Source of the DNA: Flavobacterium sufflavum
GTDB taxonomy: Bacteria > Bacteroidota > Bacteroidia > Flavobacteriales > Flavobacteriaceae
NCBI RefSeq assembly: GCF_004016525.1
Contig: NZ_SACJ01000005.1
Coordinates: 124,001 to 188,000, forward strand
Length of the DNA: 64,000 nucleotides
Direction of reading: 5' to 3'
The notes below the pieces were generated by a model that worked only from the letters and a program-made list of their open reading frames with translations, ran no database searches and had not been told where the DNA came from. Below, piece after piece: positions 50,170 to 59,042 of this stretch. The translations under genes were made by a program, and so were the position numbers. Numbering within the stretch: the stretch's first letter is position 1; each line of letters opens with the position of its first letter.

Positions 50170-51015
50170 ATGAATCATAAACCTTTAGTTAGTGTAGTAA
50201 TGATAACTTATGGCCACGAAAATTATATACGTGAAGCCATAGAAGGTGTACTCATGCAGGAATGTGATTTTTGTATTGAATTAATCATTGCTAATGATGC
50301 ATCACCTGATTCTACAGATGAAATTATTCAAACTTTAATTGAAAGTCATCTTAAGAGTACTTGGATTAAGTATGTAAAACATGAAAAAAATATAGGAATG
50401 ATGCCTAATTTTATTTATGCTTTACAACAGTGCGAAGGCAAGTACATCGCCCTTTGCGACGGAGATGATTACTGGATAGATTCTTTGAAATTACGAAAAC
50501 AGGTAGATTTTTTGGAGACTAATTCAGAGTATGCTTATTGTGGTCATAAGTCATCTACAAATTGTGAGGGTGTAATTAATAAATTGCCTTTAGAAGTAAA
50601 GAGTTTTAGCTTTAAGGAGTTAATATTCGAAAACTTTTTAAATACTAGTACATTACTTATTAGGAAGTCAGTTATAAAGGATTTACCTGATTTTTTTGGT
50701 ACAATTACTGCGGGAGATTGGGCTTTACAATTAATTGCTGTTAAAAATAGTAAGGCTTATATATTGCCTGATTATATGAGTGTATATAGAATACATGAAA
50801 ATGGCGTTTGGAGTAGTTTAGATAATAAAATAAAATGTTTGAAAGGGGTTCAGACACAAGAAATATTTAAAGAATTTTATTCAGATAAAGCATCAATTTA
50901 TATAATTGATAAAGCAATTAAAGAAAGGAAAAAAAGATTTGGTTCGGTTAAAATTTCTTGTTTTAAAAAAATAATGAAAAAAATTAAATCAAAATTAAAC
51001 AATAAATACTTTTGA
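50170..51015 (+). CDS. Glycosyltransferase family 2
   Basis: The 281-residue product begins MNHKPLVSVVMITYGHENYI, with IELIIANDASPDSTDEII near 35 and KYIALCDGDDYWIDSLKLRK near 95 giving the acidic metal site. A later TAGDWALQLIAVK near 175 and VYRIHENGVWSSL near 200 are typical of a branch with the H-x-x-G-x-W pattern. It should add a sugar to the glycan made for the ABC route. The next gene starts at a TTG overlapping its stop codon. Confidence 0.86.
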   Translation: MNHKPLVSVVMITYGHENYIREAIEGVLMQECDFCIELIIANDASPDSTDEIIQTLIESHLKSTWIKYVKHEKNIGMMPNFIYALQQCEGKYIALCDGDDYWIDSLKLRKQVDFLETNSEYAYCGHKSSTNCEGVINKLPLEVKSFSFKELIFENFLNTSTLLIRKSVIKDLPDFFGTITAGDWALQLIAVKNSKAYILPDYMSVYRIHENGVWSSLDNKIKCLKGVQTQEIFKEFYSDKASIYIIDKAIKERKKRFGSVKISCFKKIMKKIKSKLNNKYF

Positions 51016-51713
51016 AAGATTTTACTAAAATAGAATTTACTATTGAAAATTTAGATAGATACTATATTCGTACTTATATTTTTAATGCCATAAAAGATAC
51101 GCTACCTCAATTCAAAGGTAGTTTATTGGATATAGGTTGTGGAAAGATGCCTTATGAAAATTATATTTTAGAAAATAGTAAAGTTGATAAATATGTTGGG
51201 CTAGATATAGAAGGAGCTTTAGAATACGATAAAAAGATCAAACCTGATTTTGCTTGGGATGGACAAATCATGCCTTTTGAAGACAATTGTTTTGAATGTG
51301 CGTTTGGGACAGAGGTTTTAGAACATTGTCCTGACCCTAAAGTTACGTTAAAAGAAGTTTTTCGAGTTTTAAAACCCAAGGGGGTTTTTTTCTTTACAGT
51401 TCCTTTTTTATGGAATTTACATGAAGTGCCCCATGACGAATATAGATATACTCCATTTTCATTAAAGCGGCATTTAGAGGATTCTGGATTTAGAGAAATT
51501 GAGATAAAAGCTACTGGTGGTTGGCATGCGTCAATGGCTCAAATGTTAGGTTTGTGGGTGAGAAGAAGTCCAATGACAAATAGAAAACGATATTGGTTGT
51601 CATTGTTTTTGAAGCCCGTTATTAAGTTTTTAATAAAAATGGATAAAAATACTCAGGTAAAATTTGTCGAAGGGCAAATGATAACTGGATTATATGGTAT
51701 CGCAAAAAAATAA
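51012..51713 (+). CDS. SAM-dependent methyltransferase, class I
   Basis: The 233-residue protein opens at TTG 51012 with MKDFTKIEFTIENLDRYYIR. It has the SAM-binding motif SLLDIGCGKMPYENYIL near residue 36, an acidic end of strand two (YVGLDIEG), and AFGTEVLEHCPDPKVTLKEV near 97, as in the Methyltransf_11 group. A downstream VPFLWNLHEVPHDEYRYTPF near 140 is seen in many polysaccharide-linked methyltransferases. It could methylate a sugar, or cap the chain end, which in ABC-dependent systems often sets length and is read by Wzt-C. The acceptor is unknown. Confidence 0.83.
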   Translation: MKDFTKIEFTIENLDRYYIRTYIFNAIKDTLPQFKGSLLDIGCGKMPYENYILENSKVDKYVGLDIEGALEYDKKIKPDFAWDGQIMPFEDNCFECAFGTEVLEHCPDPKVTLKEVFRVLKPKGVFFFTVPFLWNLHEVPHDEYRYTPFSLKRHLEDSGFREIEIKATGGWHASMAQMLGLWVRRSPMTNRKRYWLSLFLKPVIKFLIKMDKNTQVKFVEGQMITGLYGIAKK

Positions 51714-51718
51714 TTTTT

Positions 51719-52819
51719 ATGAATGTGAATAAAAATATTGCAATTGCAACGATTAATAAAAATGCATATTCAGAGACTTTTATTAAAACCCAAATTGATT
51801 TTTTGCCAGCAAAGTTAGTTTTGTATGGTGGTTGGTTACCTATCTATTATGAGAATAATAAGCAAATAAAAAATAAGTATAAAGCAAAACTTAATGAATT
51901 ATTTAGGTTGTTTTTTAAAAAAAAAATATTTAGTCATGTTCCTGATTATGTTTCGCTTTTGAAAAAAAATAAAATTGATGTTGTTTTGGCTCAGTATGGA
52001 CCAGCAGGAGTACATTTGTTAGATGTATGTAATAAGGCAAAAATTCCTTTGGTTGTCCATTTTCATGGATTTGATGCTAGTGATAATGATACCTTAAATC
52101 ATTATGCACAAGGATATCAAAAAATGTTCAAGCAAGCACATAAAATTATTGCAGTTTCTCAGACAATGAAATCAAAATTAATTTCTTTGGGTTGTCCGGA
52201 AAATAAAATAGCATTGATTACCTATGGACCGAACAATTTATTTTTTGATAATAACCCGATTTTTGAATCTAATACCTTTTTTGCCATCGGAAGGTTTGTA
52301 GATAAGAAAGCACCATATTTAACTCTTATGGCATTTAATGAACTTCTTAAAGAAATCCCTAAGGCTAAATTGAAAATGGCAGGAAGTGGTGAGCTTTTAA
52401 ATACATGTAAAAACATGGTTAAAGCATGGGGAATTGAGAAGAATGTGACTTTTCTTGGAGTAATCAAACCCGAGGAAACTATTAGACATATGGAAAGTGC
52501 TATTGCATTTGTGCAACATTCTGTGGTCGCTGATAATGGAGACAGTGAGGGAACCCCTGTAGCTATTCTTGAAGCACAGGCAGCCGGATTGCCTGTTATT
52601 TCTACTTTTCATGCAGGAATACCTGATGTTGTGATTGATGAAGAAACTGGTTTTTTAGTGCAGGAGACAGATATCTTTGCTATGAAGGATGCCATGATTA
52701 AAATAATTAGTAATAAGGAGTTGGCAAAAAAGATGGGAGACAATGGGAGAGAACGGATAAAGAAAGAATTTACCATGGATGACTATATTAATAAATTAAG
52801 AGTTGTTTTGAATGAGTAA
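51719..52819 (+). CDS. Glycosyltransferase family 4 (GT-B)
   Basis: The 366-residue product has DVVLAQYGPAGVHLLDVCNK near residue 85 and PLVVHFHGFDASDND near 111 in the acceptor half. In the donor half it has FFAIGRFVDKKAPYLTLMAF near 190, KMAGSGELLNTCKNMVKAWG near 220 and the motif EGTPVAILEAQAAGLPVIST near 278. This is a retaining family 4 enzyme resembling WcaC/AmsD-type colanic acid transferases; a galactosyl or related donor is possible but not shown. Its last bases overlap the next start. Confidence 0.86.
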   Translation: MNVNKNIAIATINKNAYSETFIKTQIDFLPAKLVLYGGWLPIYYENNKQIKNKYKAKLNELFRLFFKKKIFSHVPDYVSLLKKNKIDVVLAQYGPAGVHLLDVCNKAKIPLVVHFHGFDASDNDTLNHYAQGYQKMFKQAHKIIAVSQTMKSKLISLGCPENKIALITYGPNNLFFDNNPIFESNTFFAIGRFVDKKAPYLTLMAFNELLKEIPKAKLKMAGSGELLNTCKNMVKAWGIEKNVTFLGVIKPEETIRHMESAIAFVQHSVVADNGDSEGTPVAILEAQAAGLPVISTFHAGIPDVVIDEETGFLVQETDIFAMKDAMIKIISNKELAKKMGDNGRERIKKEFTMDDYINKLRVVLNE

Positions 52820-53780
52820 AATATTAGCCCCAATAGTTCTCTTTACATATAATCGTCCTTTACATACCCAGCAAATTCTGAATTCTCTTGCTGAAAATTT
52901 AGAAGCAAAAGATAGTATATTATATATTTTCTGTGATGGGACTAAAGAAAATGTTGATGCAGATGGTTTATTTAAGATAAATAAAGTAAGAGATATATGT
53001 AAAAATGAAAATAGATTTAAGAAAGTAATTATTACTTATCAAAATAAAAACAAAGGCTTAGCCAATTCTATTATAGATGGAGTAACTCAAGTTGTAAATA
53101 GTTATGGAAAAGTTATTGTTTTAGAGGATGATTTAATTTTGTCAAAATTTTTCTTATCCTATATGAACGATGCGTTAGATCGTTATGAGACTAATTTGTC
53201 TGTGGGACAAATTGGGTCTTGTAATTTTTTTGCATGTGGGAAAAAATATCCGAATTATTTTTTTGTTCCTTTACCAGATTGTTTGGGATGGGCTACATGG
53301 AAAGATAGATGGAGATTTTTTAATTCCAATGTTGATGAACTTAAGGAGAAATTAGAAAATAATGAATCAAAAAAAAATATATTTAATGCTTATGGTTCAT
53401 ACAATTTTACAGAAATGCTTGAGCAACAAAAAGAAGGAAAGGTCGATTCATGGGCTATTCGTTGGCAAGCTGTTTGTGTTTTAAATGGTTGGTTAACACT
53501 TTATCCAAATCCATCTATGACTAATCATATTGAATCAGAAGAAGCAACCCATGCTAATTTAAATATTATCCCCCCAATTTCAATTAAAAAGCCTAATTTT
53601 AATACAATCGATGTTAATGAAATAGATTTGGTAATCAAGGCATTTAAATTAGGATATTCAGGTAAAGGAAATTATTTTGGTAAAGAAAAAAGAAAGTATA
53701 AAAAAGAAAGAATAAAAAAAATAGTCAAGTTATTTATACCTCCTATTGTTTTTGTTCTTTGGAGAAAAATATTTAAATGA
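52812..53780 (+). CDS. GNT-I-like glycosyltransferase
   Basis: The 322-residue protein starts MSKILAPIVLFTYNRPLHTQ, and has ILYIFCDGTKENVDADG near 37. NKNKGLANSIIDGVTQVVNS lies near 78, then VIVLEDDLILSKFFLSYMND near 100 with the Glu-Asp-Asp metal motif. FVPLPDCLGWATWKDRWRFF near 154 is a feature of bacterial relatives of N-acetylglucosaminyltransferase I. It should transfer a sugar in the cytoplasm to the growing ABC-route glycan. It overlaps both neighbours by four to eight bases. Confidence 0.8.
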   Translation: MSKILAPIVLFTYNRPLHTQQILNSLAENLEAKDSILYIFCDGTKENVDADGLFKINKVRDICKNENRFKKVIITYQNKNKGLANSIIDGVTQVVNSYGKVIVLEDDLILSKFFLSYMNDALDRYETNLSVGQIGSCNFFACGKKYPNYFFVPLPDCLGWATWKDRWRFFNSNVDELKEKLENNESKKNIFNAYGSYNFTEMLEQQKEGKVDSWAIRWQAVCVLNGWLTLYPNPSMTNHIESEEATHANLNIIPPISIKKPNFNTIDVNEIDLVIKAFKLGYSGKGNYFGKEKRKYKKERIKKIVKLFIPPIVFVLWRKIFK

Positions 53781-54205
53781 TTGAAAATATTAAGCATAAT
53801 TACATACAGTTAGCCATTATAATTCGTTCGAGTTATAACAAAGAAGGCATCGAATTTTTTACGGATGATAATGATTCGCAACAATTGGGATATATGAATA
53901 GACCAAAGGATTATATTATTCCTCCACATCGCCACAATATAGTTCCTCGTGAGGTGCATCTTACCCAAGAAGTGCTTTATATAAAAAGCGGAAAAGTGAG
54001 AGTTGATTTTTATGATAATGAACAAAATTATGTCCAAAGTACAATAGTTGAAAAGGGTGACGTAATTTTACTGTCGGACGGAGGTCATGGTTTTAAAATG
54101 TTGGAAGCCTCCGAAATCATAGAAGTAAAACAAGGTCCTTATTGTGGAGAACGGGATAAAGTGCGCTTTGATACTGTAAAAGAGGAACAAATACTATTAA
54201 AATAA
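53777..54205 (+). CDS. Small cupin-domain protein
   Basis: The 142-residue protein has one cupin barrel. The metal-binding pattern is visible as PPHRHN near residue 54, Glu in TQEVLYIKSGKVRVDF near 68, and EKGDVILLSDGGHGFKML near 93 with the last histidine. It is not clearly an FdtA-type ketoisomerase or an RfbC epimerase, because their hallmark motifs are missing. Single cupins of this type often sit beside a methyltransferase and a DegT aminotransferase in glycan clusters, as here (54208 and 54968), and may isomerise or protect a keto-sugar. Function is not assigned. Confidence 0.72.
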   Translation: MIENIKHNYIQLAIIIRSSYNKEGIEFFTDDNDSQQLGYMNRPKDYIIPPHRHNIVPREVHLTQEVLYIKSGKVRVDFYDNEQNYVQSTIVEKGDVILLSDGGHGFKMLEASEIIEVKQGPYCGERDKVRFDTVKEEQILLK

Positions 54206-54207
54206 TT

Positions 54208-54963
54208 ATGGATAATTTTAAACAGTACAGTCAGTATTACGATTTGCTTTATCAGGATAAAAAGTATAAAGCTGAAGCAGATTATGTATATAATTCTCTG
54301 AAATCAATCAATTCTGAGTTGTTGACTGTTTTGGAATTGGGGTGCGGTAGTGGTAATCATGCCACTTTTTTAGTTGCAAATGGAATGAAGATAACCGGTT
54401 TGGATCGAAGTGAAACGATGGTTGATGAAGCAAAGTCTAAAAACATTCCTAATTTTAGCCCAATTAAAGCCGATGTGACACATTTTAAGTTAAATCAAAC
54501 TTTCGACGCCGCAATTTCGTTGTTTCATGTGATGAGTTATCTCACGGACAATAAATCTTTAATTAACTGTTTGAAATCAGTTTATGACCATTTAAAACCG
54601 GGCGGTTTATTTTTATTTGATGTTTGGTTTACGCCTGCGGTGTATAGTCAAAAACCGGAAACCAGAATAAAAAGATTAGAAGATAATCGTATTTCAATTG
54701 TTAGAATTGCTGAATCGGTCTGTGATGTTTCTAAAAATATTGTAAACGTTAATTTCGAAGTTCTGATTAAAGATAAAGTGACCAATCAACTTGATATAAT
54801 CAAAGAGGTGCATCCGATGCGTCATTTTTCAATTCCGGAACTAGAACTTTTGGCAAAAATCACAGGTTTTGAATTAGTGAAAACTGAAGAGTTTCTTACA
54901 CAGGAGATGCCTTCAGAAAAAACATGGGCTATATGTGTCCTATTTAAAAAGAAATTGAATTAA
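54208..54963 (+). CDS. SAM-dependent methyltransferase, class I
   Basis: The 251-residue product has the motif TVLELGCGSGNHATFLVANG near residue 40, ITGLDRSETMVDEAKSKN near 61, and FDAAISLFHVMSYLTDNKSL near 99. LKPGGLFLFDVWFTPAVYSQ follows near 131, typical of Methyltransf_25 proteins. Later strands (VNVNFEVLIKDKVTNQLD) suggest a domain insert. It lies between the cupin and an aminotransferase, so a sugar nucleotide or the amino group of a sugar is a reasonable target (for example N- or O-methylation). Confidence 0.82.
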   Translation: MDNFKQYSQYYDLLYQDKKYKAEADYVYNSLKSINSELLTVLELGCGSGNHATFLVANGMKITGLDRSETMVDEAKSKNIPNFSPIKADVTHFKLNQTFDAAISLFHVMSYLTDNKSLINCLKSVYDHLKPGGLFLFDVWFTPAVYSQKPETRIKRLEDNRISIVRIAESVCDVSKNIVNVNFEVLIKDKVTNQLDIIKEVHPMRHFSIPELELLAKITGFELVKTEEFLTQEMPSEKTWAICVLFKKKLN

Positions 54964-54967
54964 GATT

Positions 54968-56062
54968 ATGATAGCTGTTAATACACCTCTCTTATCCGGA
55001 AATGAATTAAAATATGTAACCGAATGTATTGAAACTGGGTGGATATCATCAGAAGGATCTTTTGTCACTAAGTTTGAAACGGAATTTGCTCAATATGTTA
55101 ATCGAAAGCACGGAATAGCCGTTTCTAATGGTTCGGCGGCCTTGGATATTGCAGTGAAGGCACTGGGTTTGGGTAAGGGGGATGAGGTGATTATGCCAAC
55201 ATTTACTATTATTTCTCCAGTACAATCTGTGGTTACAGCAGGAGCAACTCCGGTATTGGTTGACAGTGATCCAATAACATGGAATATGGATGTTGATCAG
55301 ATTGAAGCAAAAATAACGAAAGAGACTAAAGCAATTTTAGTGGTTCATATTTACGGATTGCCAGTTGATATGGATCCTATCTTGGAATTATGCAAAAAGT
55401 ATAATTTAAAATTGATTGAGGATGCTGCCGAAATGCATGGGCAAACATACAAAGGGCAAATGTGTGGAAGTTTTGGAGATATTAGTATTTTTAGTTTTTA
55501 TCCCAACAAGCATATCACAACAGGAGAAGGCGGAATGATAGTTTGTAATGACGACAGTATTGCCGAAAAATGTAAAAAGTTGAGGAACTTAGCTTTTGAG
55601 CAGCAAGGCAGACGATTTATTCATCATGAAATAGGTTGGAATTACAGAATGACTAATCTTCAGGCAGCTTTGGGAGTTGCTCAATTGGAAAAAATGGATT
55701 ATCACATACAAAGGAAACGAGAAATTGGTAAATTGTATAGAGAAGGGTTGAAAGATTTAAAAGGATTTCAGCTTCCTTTAGAGAGAACATCTTCCTCTGA
55801 AAATATATATTGGGTGTTTGGTTTGGTTGCTGAAACTGAAGTGCAACAAGAAGCTATGGTCAAAAGACTTAATGATGCTAAAATAGGCACACGTCCTTTT
55901 TTTTGGTGTATGCATGAGCAACCTGTTTTTATAAAAATGGGATTGTTTGAAAATGAAAATTACCCCGTAGCTGAAAAGTTAGCCCGAAACGGATTTTATA
56001 TACCTAGTGGGTTGGGATTGAGAAATGAAGAAATTGCTAAGGTTATATCTGTAATAATTTAG
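54968..56062 (+). CDS. DegT-type sugar aminotransferase
   Basis: The 364-residue protein begins MIAVNTPLLSGNELKYVTEC and has GIAVSNGSAALDIAVKALGL near 52. LIEDAAEMHGQTYKGQMCGS lies near 153 and the PLP lysine is Lys181 in FSFYPNKHITTGEGGMIVCN. The segment RPFFWCMHEQPVF near 315 resembles perosamine synthase (Per) and related enzymes. GDP-4-keto-6-deoxymannose from the Gmd at 61281 is one possible substrate, giving GDP-perosamine; dTDP- or UDP-keto sugars cannot be excluded. It is the third true DegT aminotransferase in the window. Confidence 0.87.
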   Translation: MIAVNTPLLSGNELKYVTECIETGWISSEGSFVTKFETEFAQYVNRKHGIAVSNGSAALDIAVKALGLGKGDEVIMPTFTIISPVQSVVTAGATPVLVDSDPITWNMDVDQIEAKITKETKAILVVHIYGLPVDMDPILELCKKYNLKLIEDAAEMHGQTYKGQMCGSFGDISIFSFYPNKHITTGEGGMIVCNDDSIAEKCKKLRNLAFEQQGRRFIHHEIGWNYRMTNLQAALGVAQLEKMDYHIQRKREIGKLYREGLKDLKGFQLPLERTSSSENIYWVFGLVAETEVQQEAMVKRLNDAKIGTRPFFWCMHEQPVFIKMGLFENENYPVAEKLARNGFYIPSGLGLRNEEIAKVISVII

Positions 56063-56069
56063 GAGATTA

Positions 56070-57338
56070 ATGTCAAAAAAAATTGGATTAATATTTTGGG
56101 ATGGATGGTTAGGAATTGCACCGACATTAATATCACTGATTGAATATTTTTCAGAGAAAGATCATCATGTTTTTGTTTATCTGAGGGATGATGACGAATT
56201 TGATTTATCAATAATTGAAACTTTCCATAAAGAGAGGGTCACGGTTTATAGGATTTCATCAAAAGGTGATTTTTTGAAAAAAAAAATTATCGATACTGTT
56301 ATAAGGATTCTTAGAAAAATTAAAAACAGTCATTGGATTTCGGTAGACAGATTTAATCAAATTTTATTTAATTCAGAACAATTAAAATCATATTTAGATA
56401 TTTTAAACTATTCAAAACAAATAAGGAAGAGACAAGAAAAATATCTTGATTTTATATTTTGTGTAGATACTCTGGGGCTTTTTGCACATAAAAAAAGTAA
56501 AATGAGATCGGGAAAAATAATAAATCTTTCCTTGGAGTTATTGTATGAATTAAAGAGTGATAAAGAATGGTTGAATAAAGTGATTAAGAAAAATGAAAGA
56601 TATTATCTGAAGGAAAAGGTTTTGCTTACTCTTATACAAGACAACTTTAGATGGTCGATTTATAAAAGAATTAATCATGTAGTAGGAGATAATTTTTTAT
56701 TATTACCGAATTCAGCTAGAATGAATTCAGAAAATGAAAAAATACAAAAAAGTGATTTTTTCTATAAAAAGTTTAATTTAGATCCTGAAACTATCATAGT
56801 CTTATCAGCAGGCATGATTTGCGATGAGGTATGTAGCCATGAAATTGCACAAGTTATAGGGAACTATAATTTTAAAAATAAAACAAAAATCATTTTTCAC
56901 AATAGAATTCAAAATGATACAATCCGTCAATTATATATAGAAAAAGTTAGAATTGTAGGTAAAGATAATCTTTGTTTATCATTAGATCCGGTATTGTTTT
57001 CAGAGTTGCATACTATCTTTAATTCGGCTCAAATAGGTTTAGTTATATATGATACGGATAATGGAGATGAGAATTTTAGTTCAATTGGCGCTGCTTCGGG
57101 TAAATTATACCAGTACATAAAATATGGTTTGCCAATAATAGCTTCAAGATTAGAAGGTTTAGAAAAAATAGTTGCCGAATACGACTTGGGTGTAATAGTT
57201 AATAGTCCAATTGAAATTCCTTTGGCAATAGAGAGAATTAATTCAAATTATCAATATTACAGTAACAATGCGAGAATGGCATTTGAAAAAAAGTTGAATA
57301 TTGATATCTATTTAGATGCTTTAAATGAGTTAATTTGA
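56070..57338 (+). CDS. GT-B-fold glycosyltransferase
   Basis: The 422-residue protein opens MSKKIGLIFWDGWLGIAPTL, contains a long basic helical stretch in the first third (about 75-120), and ends with a GT-B donor half. There, IVLSAGMICDEVCSHEIAQ lies near 243, IGLVIYDTDNGDENFSSIGA near 325, and SGKLYQYIKYGLPIIASRLE near 347. The last segment is the nucleotide-sugar site of family 4-like enzymes. AGGAG at 56061 gives a rare good ribosome-binding site. Donor and linkage are unknown. Confidence 0.78.
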   Translation: MSKKIGLIFWDGWLGIAPTLISLIEYFSEKDHHVFVYLRDDDEFDLSIIETFHKERVTVYRISSKGDFLKKKIIDTVIRILRKIKNSHWISVDRFNQILFNSEQLKSYLDILNYSKQIRKRQEKYLDFIFCVDTLGLFAHKKSKMRSGKIINLSLELLYELKSDKEWLNKVIKKNERYYLKEKVLLTLIQDNFRWSIYKRINHVVGDNFLLLPNSARMNSENEKIQKSDFFYKKFNLDPETIIVLSAGMICDEVCSHEIAQVIGNYNFKNKTKIIFHNRIQNDTIRQLYIEKVRIVGKDNLCLSLDPVLFSELHTIFNSAQIGLVIYDTDNGDENFSSIGAASGKLYQYIKYGLPIIASRLEGLEKIVAEYDLGVIVNSPIEIPLAIERINSNYQYYSNNARMAFEKKLNIDIYLDALNELI

Positions 57339-57449
57339 TGTTGCTTAGTTAGCAGATTGGAAAAAATAAACCCTCCTAGGTTTGTTTATGAAACGAAGAA
57401 TTATATATCGAATAGAAAAGTATACTTAAAAACTATTATAAAAAAATAA

Positions 57450-58277
57450 ATGCTTAAGTTATCAATAATTACCATCAATTATAATAATGCATCCGGTCTT
57501 CAAAGAACGGTTGAAAGCGTTATATCACAACGCTATTCTGATATGGAATATATAGTTGTTGATGGCGATTCTACTGATGATAGTGTTTCAGTAATAAAAA
57601 AACATGAGTCATCTATTGATAAATGGGTTAGCGAAAAAGATAATGGTATTTATAACGCATTGAATAAAGGGATTCAAATGGCAACTGGAGATTATTTGTT
57701 GTTTTTGAATAGTGGAGACCATTTCTATGATTCTGATATCTTGTATAAAATTCAGCATCATATTAGAGAAAGAGATTTGATTGCTTTTGATATTCATATG
57801 TTGGGACTAGGTCATGATTTTATCCATAAACATCCTGATGAATTGTTGTTTTCTTTTCTTTTTGAGGAGACATTTGCGCATCAATCTGTATTTATAAAAC
57901 GTAGTCTGTTTGATAAGATTGGATTATATGATGAAAACCTTAAGATAGTAGCCGATTGGAAGTTCTTTATTCATGCAGTTGCTTCTGGATGTTCTTATAA
58001 AAGTGTTCATGAAGTACTTACGGTATTTTATTTTGACGGTATAAGTTCTACAGCAGAAGGTACTTTTCTTAGAAGAAAAGAAAGAGAAAGTGTTTTGAAA
58101 TCGGAGTTCTCAATTTTTTACAAAGATTATATTGAATTAAGAAAACTAAAAATGAACCGATTTAAAATGTTGTCAGAAATAGAAAAAACAACATTTGGAA
58201 AAAAGACAATGTCTGTTATTTTTAGAATATATATTCTTTTGTTTTCAAAAAAGAAATTGGAAGATATAATCAATTAA
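57450..58277 (+). CDS. Glycosyltransferase family 2, WcaE/WcaA-like
   Basis: The 275-residue product has MLKLSIITINYNNASGLQRT at the start and EYIVVDGDSTDDSVSVIKKH near 33. VSEKDNGIYNALNKGIQMAT lies near 55 and YLLFLNSGDHFYDSD near 76. The DNGIYNALNKG motif marks a well-defined subgroup common in colanic-acid-like clusters. FEETFAHQSVFIKRSLFDKI near 134 is the acceptor region. It closely resembles the truncated gene at the right window edge (63521). A 111-bp gap with a weak AAACC/GGTTT hairpin precedes it. Confidence 0.87.
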   Translation: MLKLSIITINYNNASGLQRTVESVISQRYSDMEYIVVDGDSTDDSVSVIKKHESSIDKWVSEKDNGIYNALNKGIQMATGDYLLFLNSGDHFYDSDILYKIQHHIRERDLIAFDIHMLGLGHDFIHKHPDELLFSFLFEETFAHQSVFIKRSLFDKIGLYDENLKIVADWKFFIHAVASGCSYKSVHEVLTVFYFDGISSTAEGTFLRRKERESVLKSEFSIFYKDYIELRKLKMNRFKMLSEIEKTTFGKKTMSVIFRIYILLFSKKKLEDIIN

Positions 58278-58280
58278 AGT

Positions 58281-59042
58281 ATGAGCATACCTAAAATAAT
58301 TCATTACTGTTGGTTCGGAAATAATCATAAATCACAAGTTTTTCATGATTGTTTAGCTTCTTGGAAGGCATTTTGTCCAGATTTTGAAATTAAAGAATGG
58401 AATGAAAGGAACACGAAGCAATTTGAAAACTCCTTTTACAAGAATGCTTTGCGAAAAAAAAAATATGCTTTTGTTGCCGATTATATTCGTGCTAAAGTAT
58501 TGTATGAAGAGGGAGGAGTTTATTTAGATACCGATATGCTTTTATTAAAGCCAATTGATTTTTTATTGCAATATAAATTTTTTATAGGTGAAGAAGTGCA
58601 GGGTAGAGTTGCTTTTGGTCTATTCGGTTCTGTTGCCAAACATCGTTTTTTAAAGCAAATGATAGATTTTTACAATCAGACCGAATTCAATGTTTTTTCT
58701 CCTCCTATCATCACTCATACTTTTAGTCCCCTAATCAATAAAGAGACTTTGGCTGAAGGCGAAAAAAATTTAGATTCCATTTATTTTTATCCTTTACCGT
58801 ATGAAAATCGGTTAGAGAATTATACTGGTTTTATTCAACCTGAAAGCTATGCGGTACATTTATGGGATCATTCCTGGGGGAAATCAGATAAAGCGGGACT
58901 GTTGCTGTTACTTAAGAATTTAAAGGAAGTCATAGTTGATTATATTTTTTATAATTATTCATTTCCTTACTTTAAGCGATATTCAAGGGAGTTTTCCAGA
59001 AAAATATATCATATTATAGTAAGTAAAAAGCAATACTTATGA
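58281..59042 (+). CDS. Glycosyltransferase family 32-like (DxD)
   Basis: The 253-residue protein starts MSIPKIIHYCWFGNNHKSQV, the hallmark opening of family 32, with PDFEIKEWNERNTKQF near 34 and AFVADYIRAKVLYEEGGVYL near 63 followed by the metal-binding DTD. HLWDHSWGKSD near 193 closes the domain. Members transfer mannose, galactose or other sugars in capsule synthesis. Donor unknown. It overlaps the following gene by four bases. Confidence 0.88.
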   Translation: MSIPKIIHYCWFGNNHKSQVFHDCLASWKAFCPDFEIKEWNERNTKQFENSFYKNALRKKKYAFVADYIRAKVLYEEGGVYLDTDMLLLKPIDFLLQYKFFIGEEVQGRVAFGLFGSVAKHRFLKQMIDFYNQTEFNVFSPPIITHTFSPLINKETLAEGEKNLDSIYFYPLPYENRLENYTGFIQPESYAVHLWDHSWGKSDKAGLLLLLKNLKEVIVDYIFYNYSFPYFKRYSREFSRKIYHIIVSKKQYL

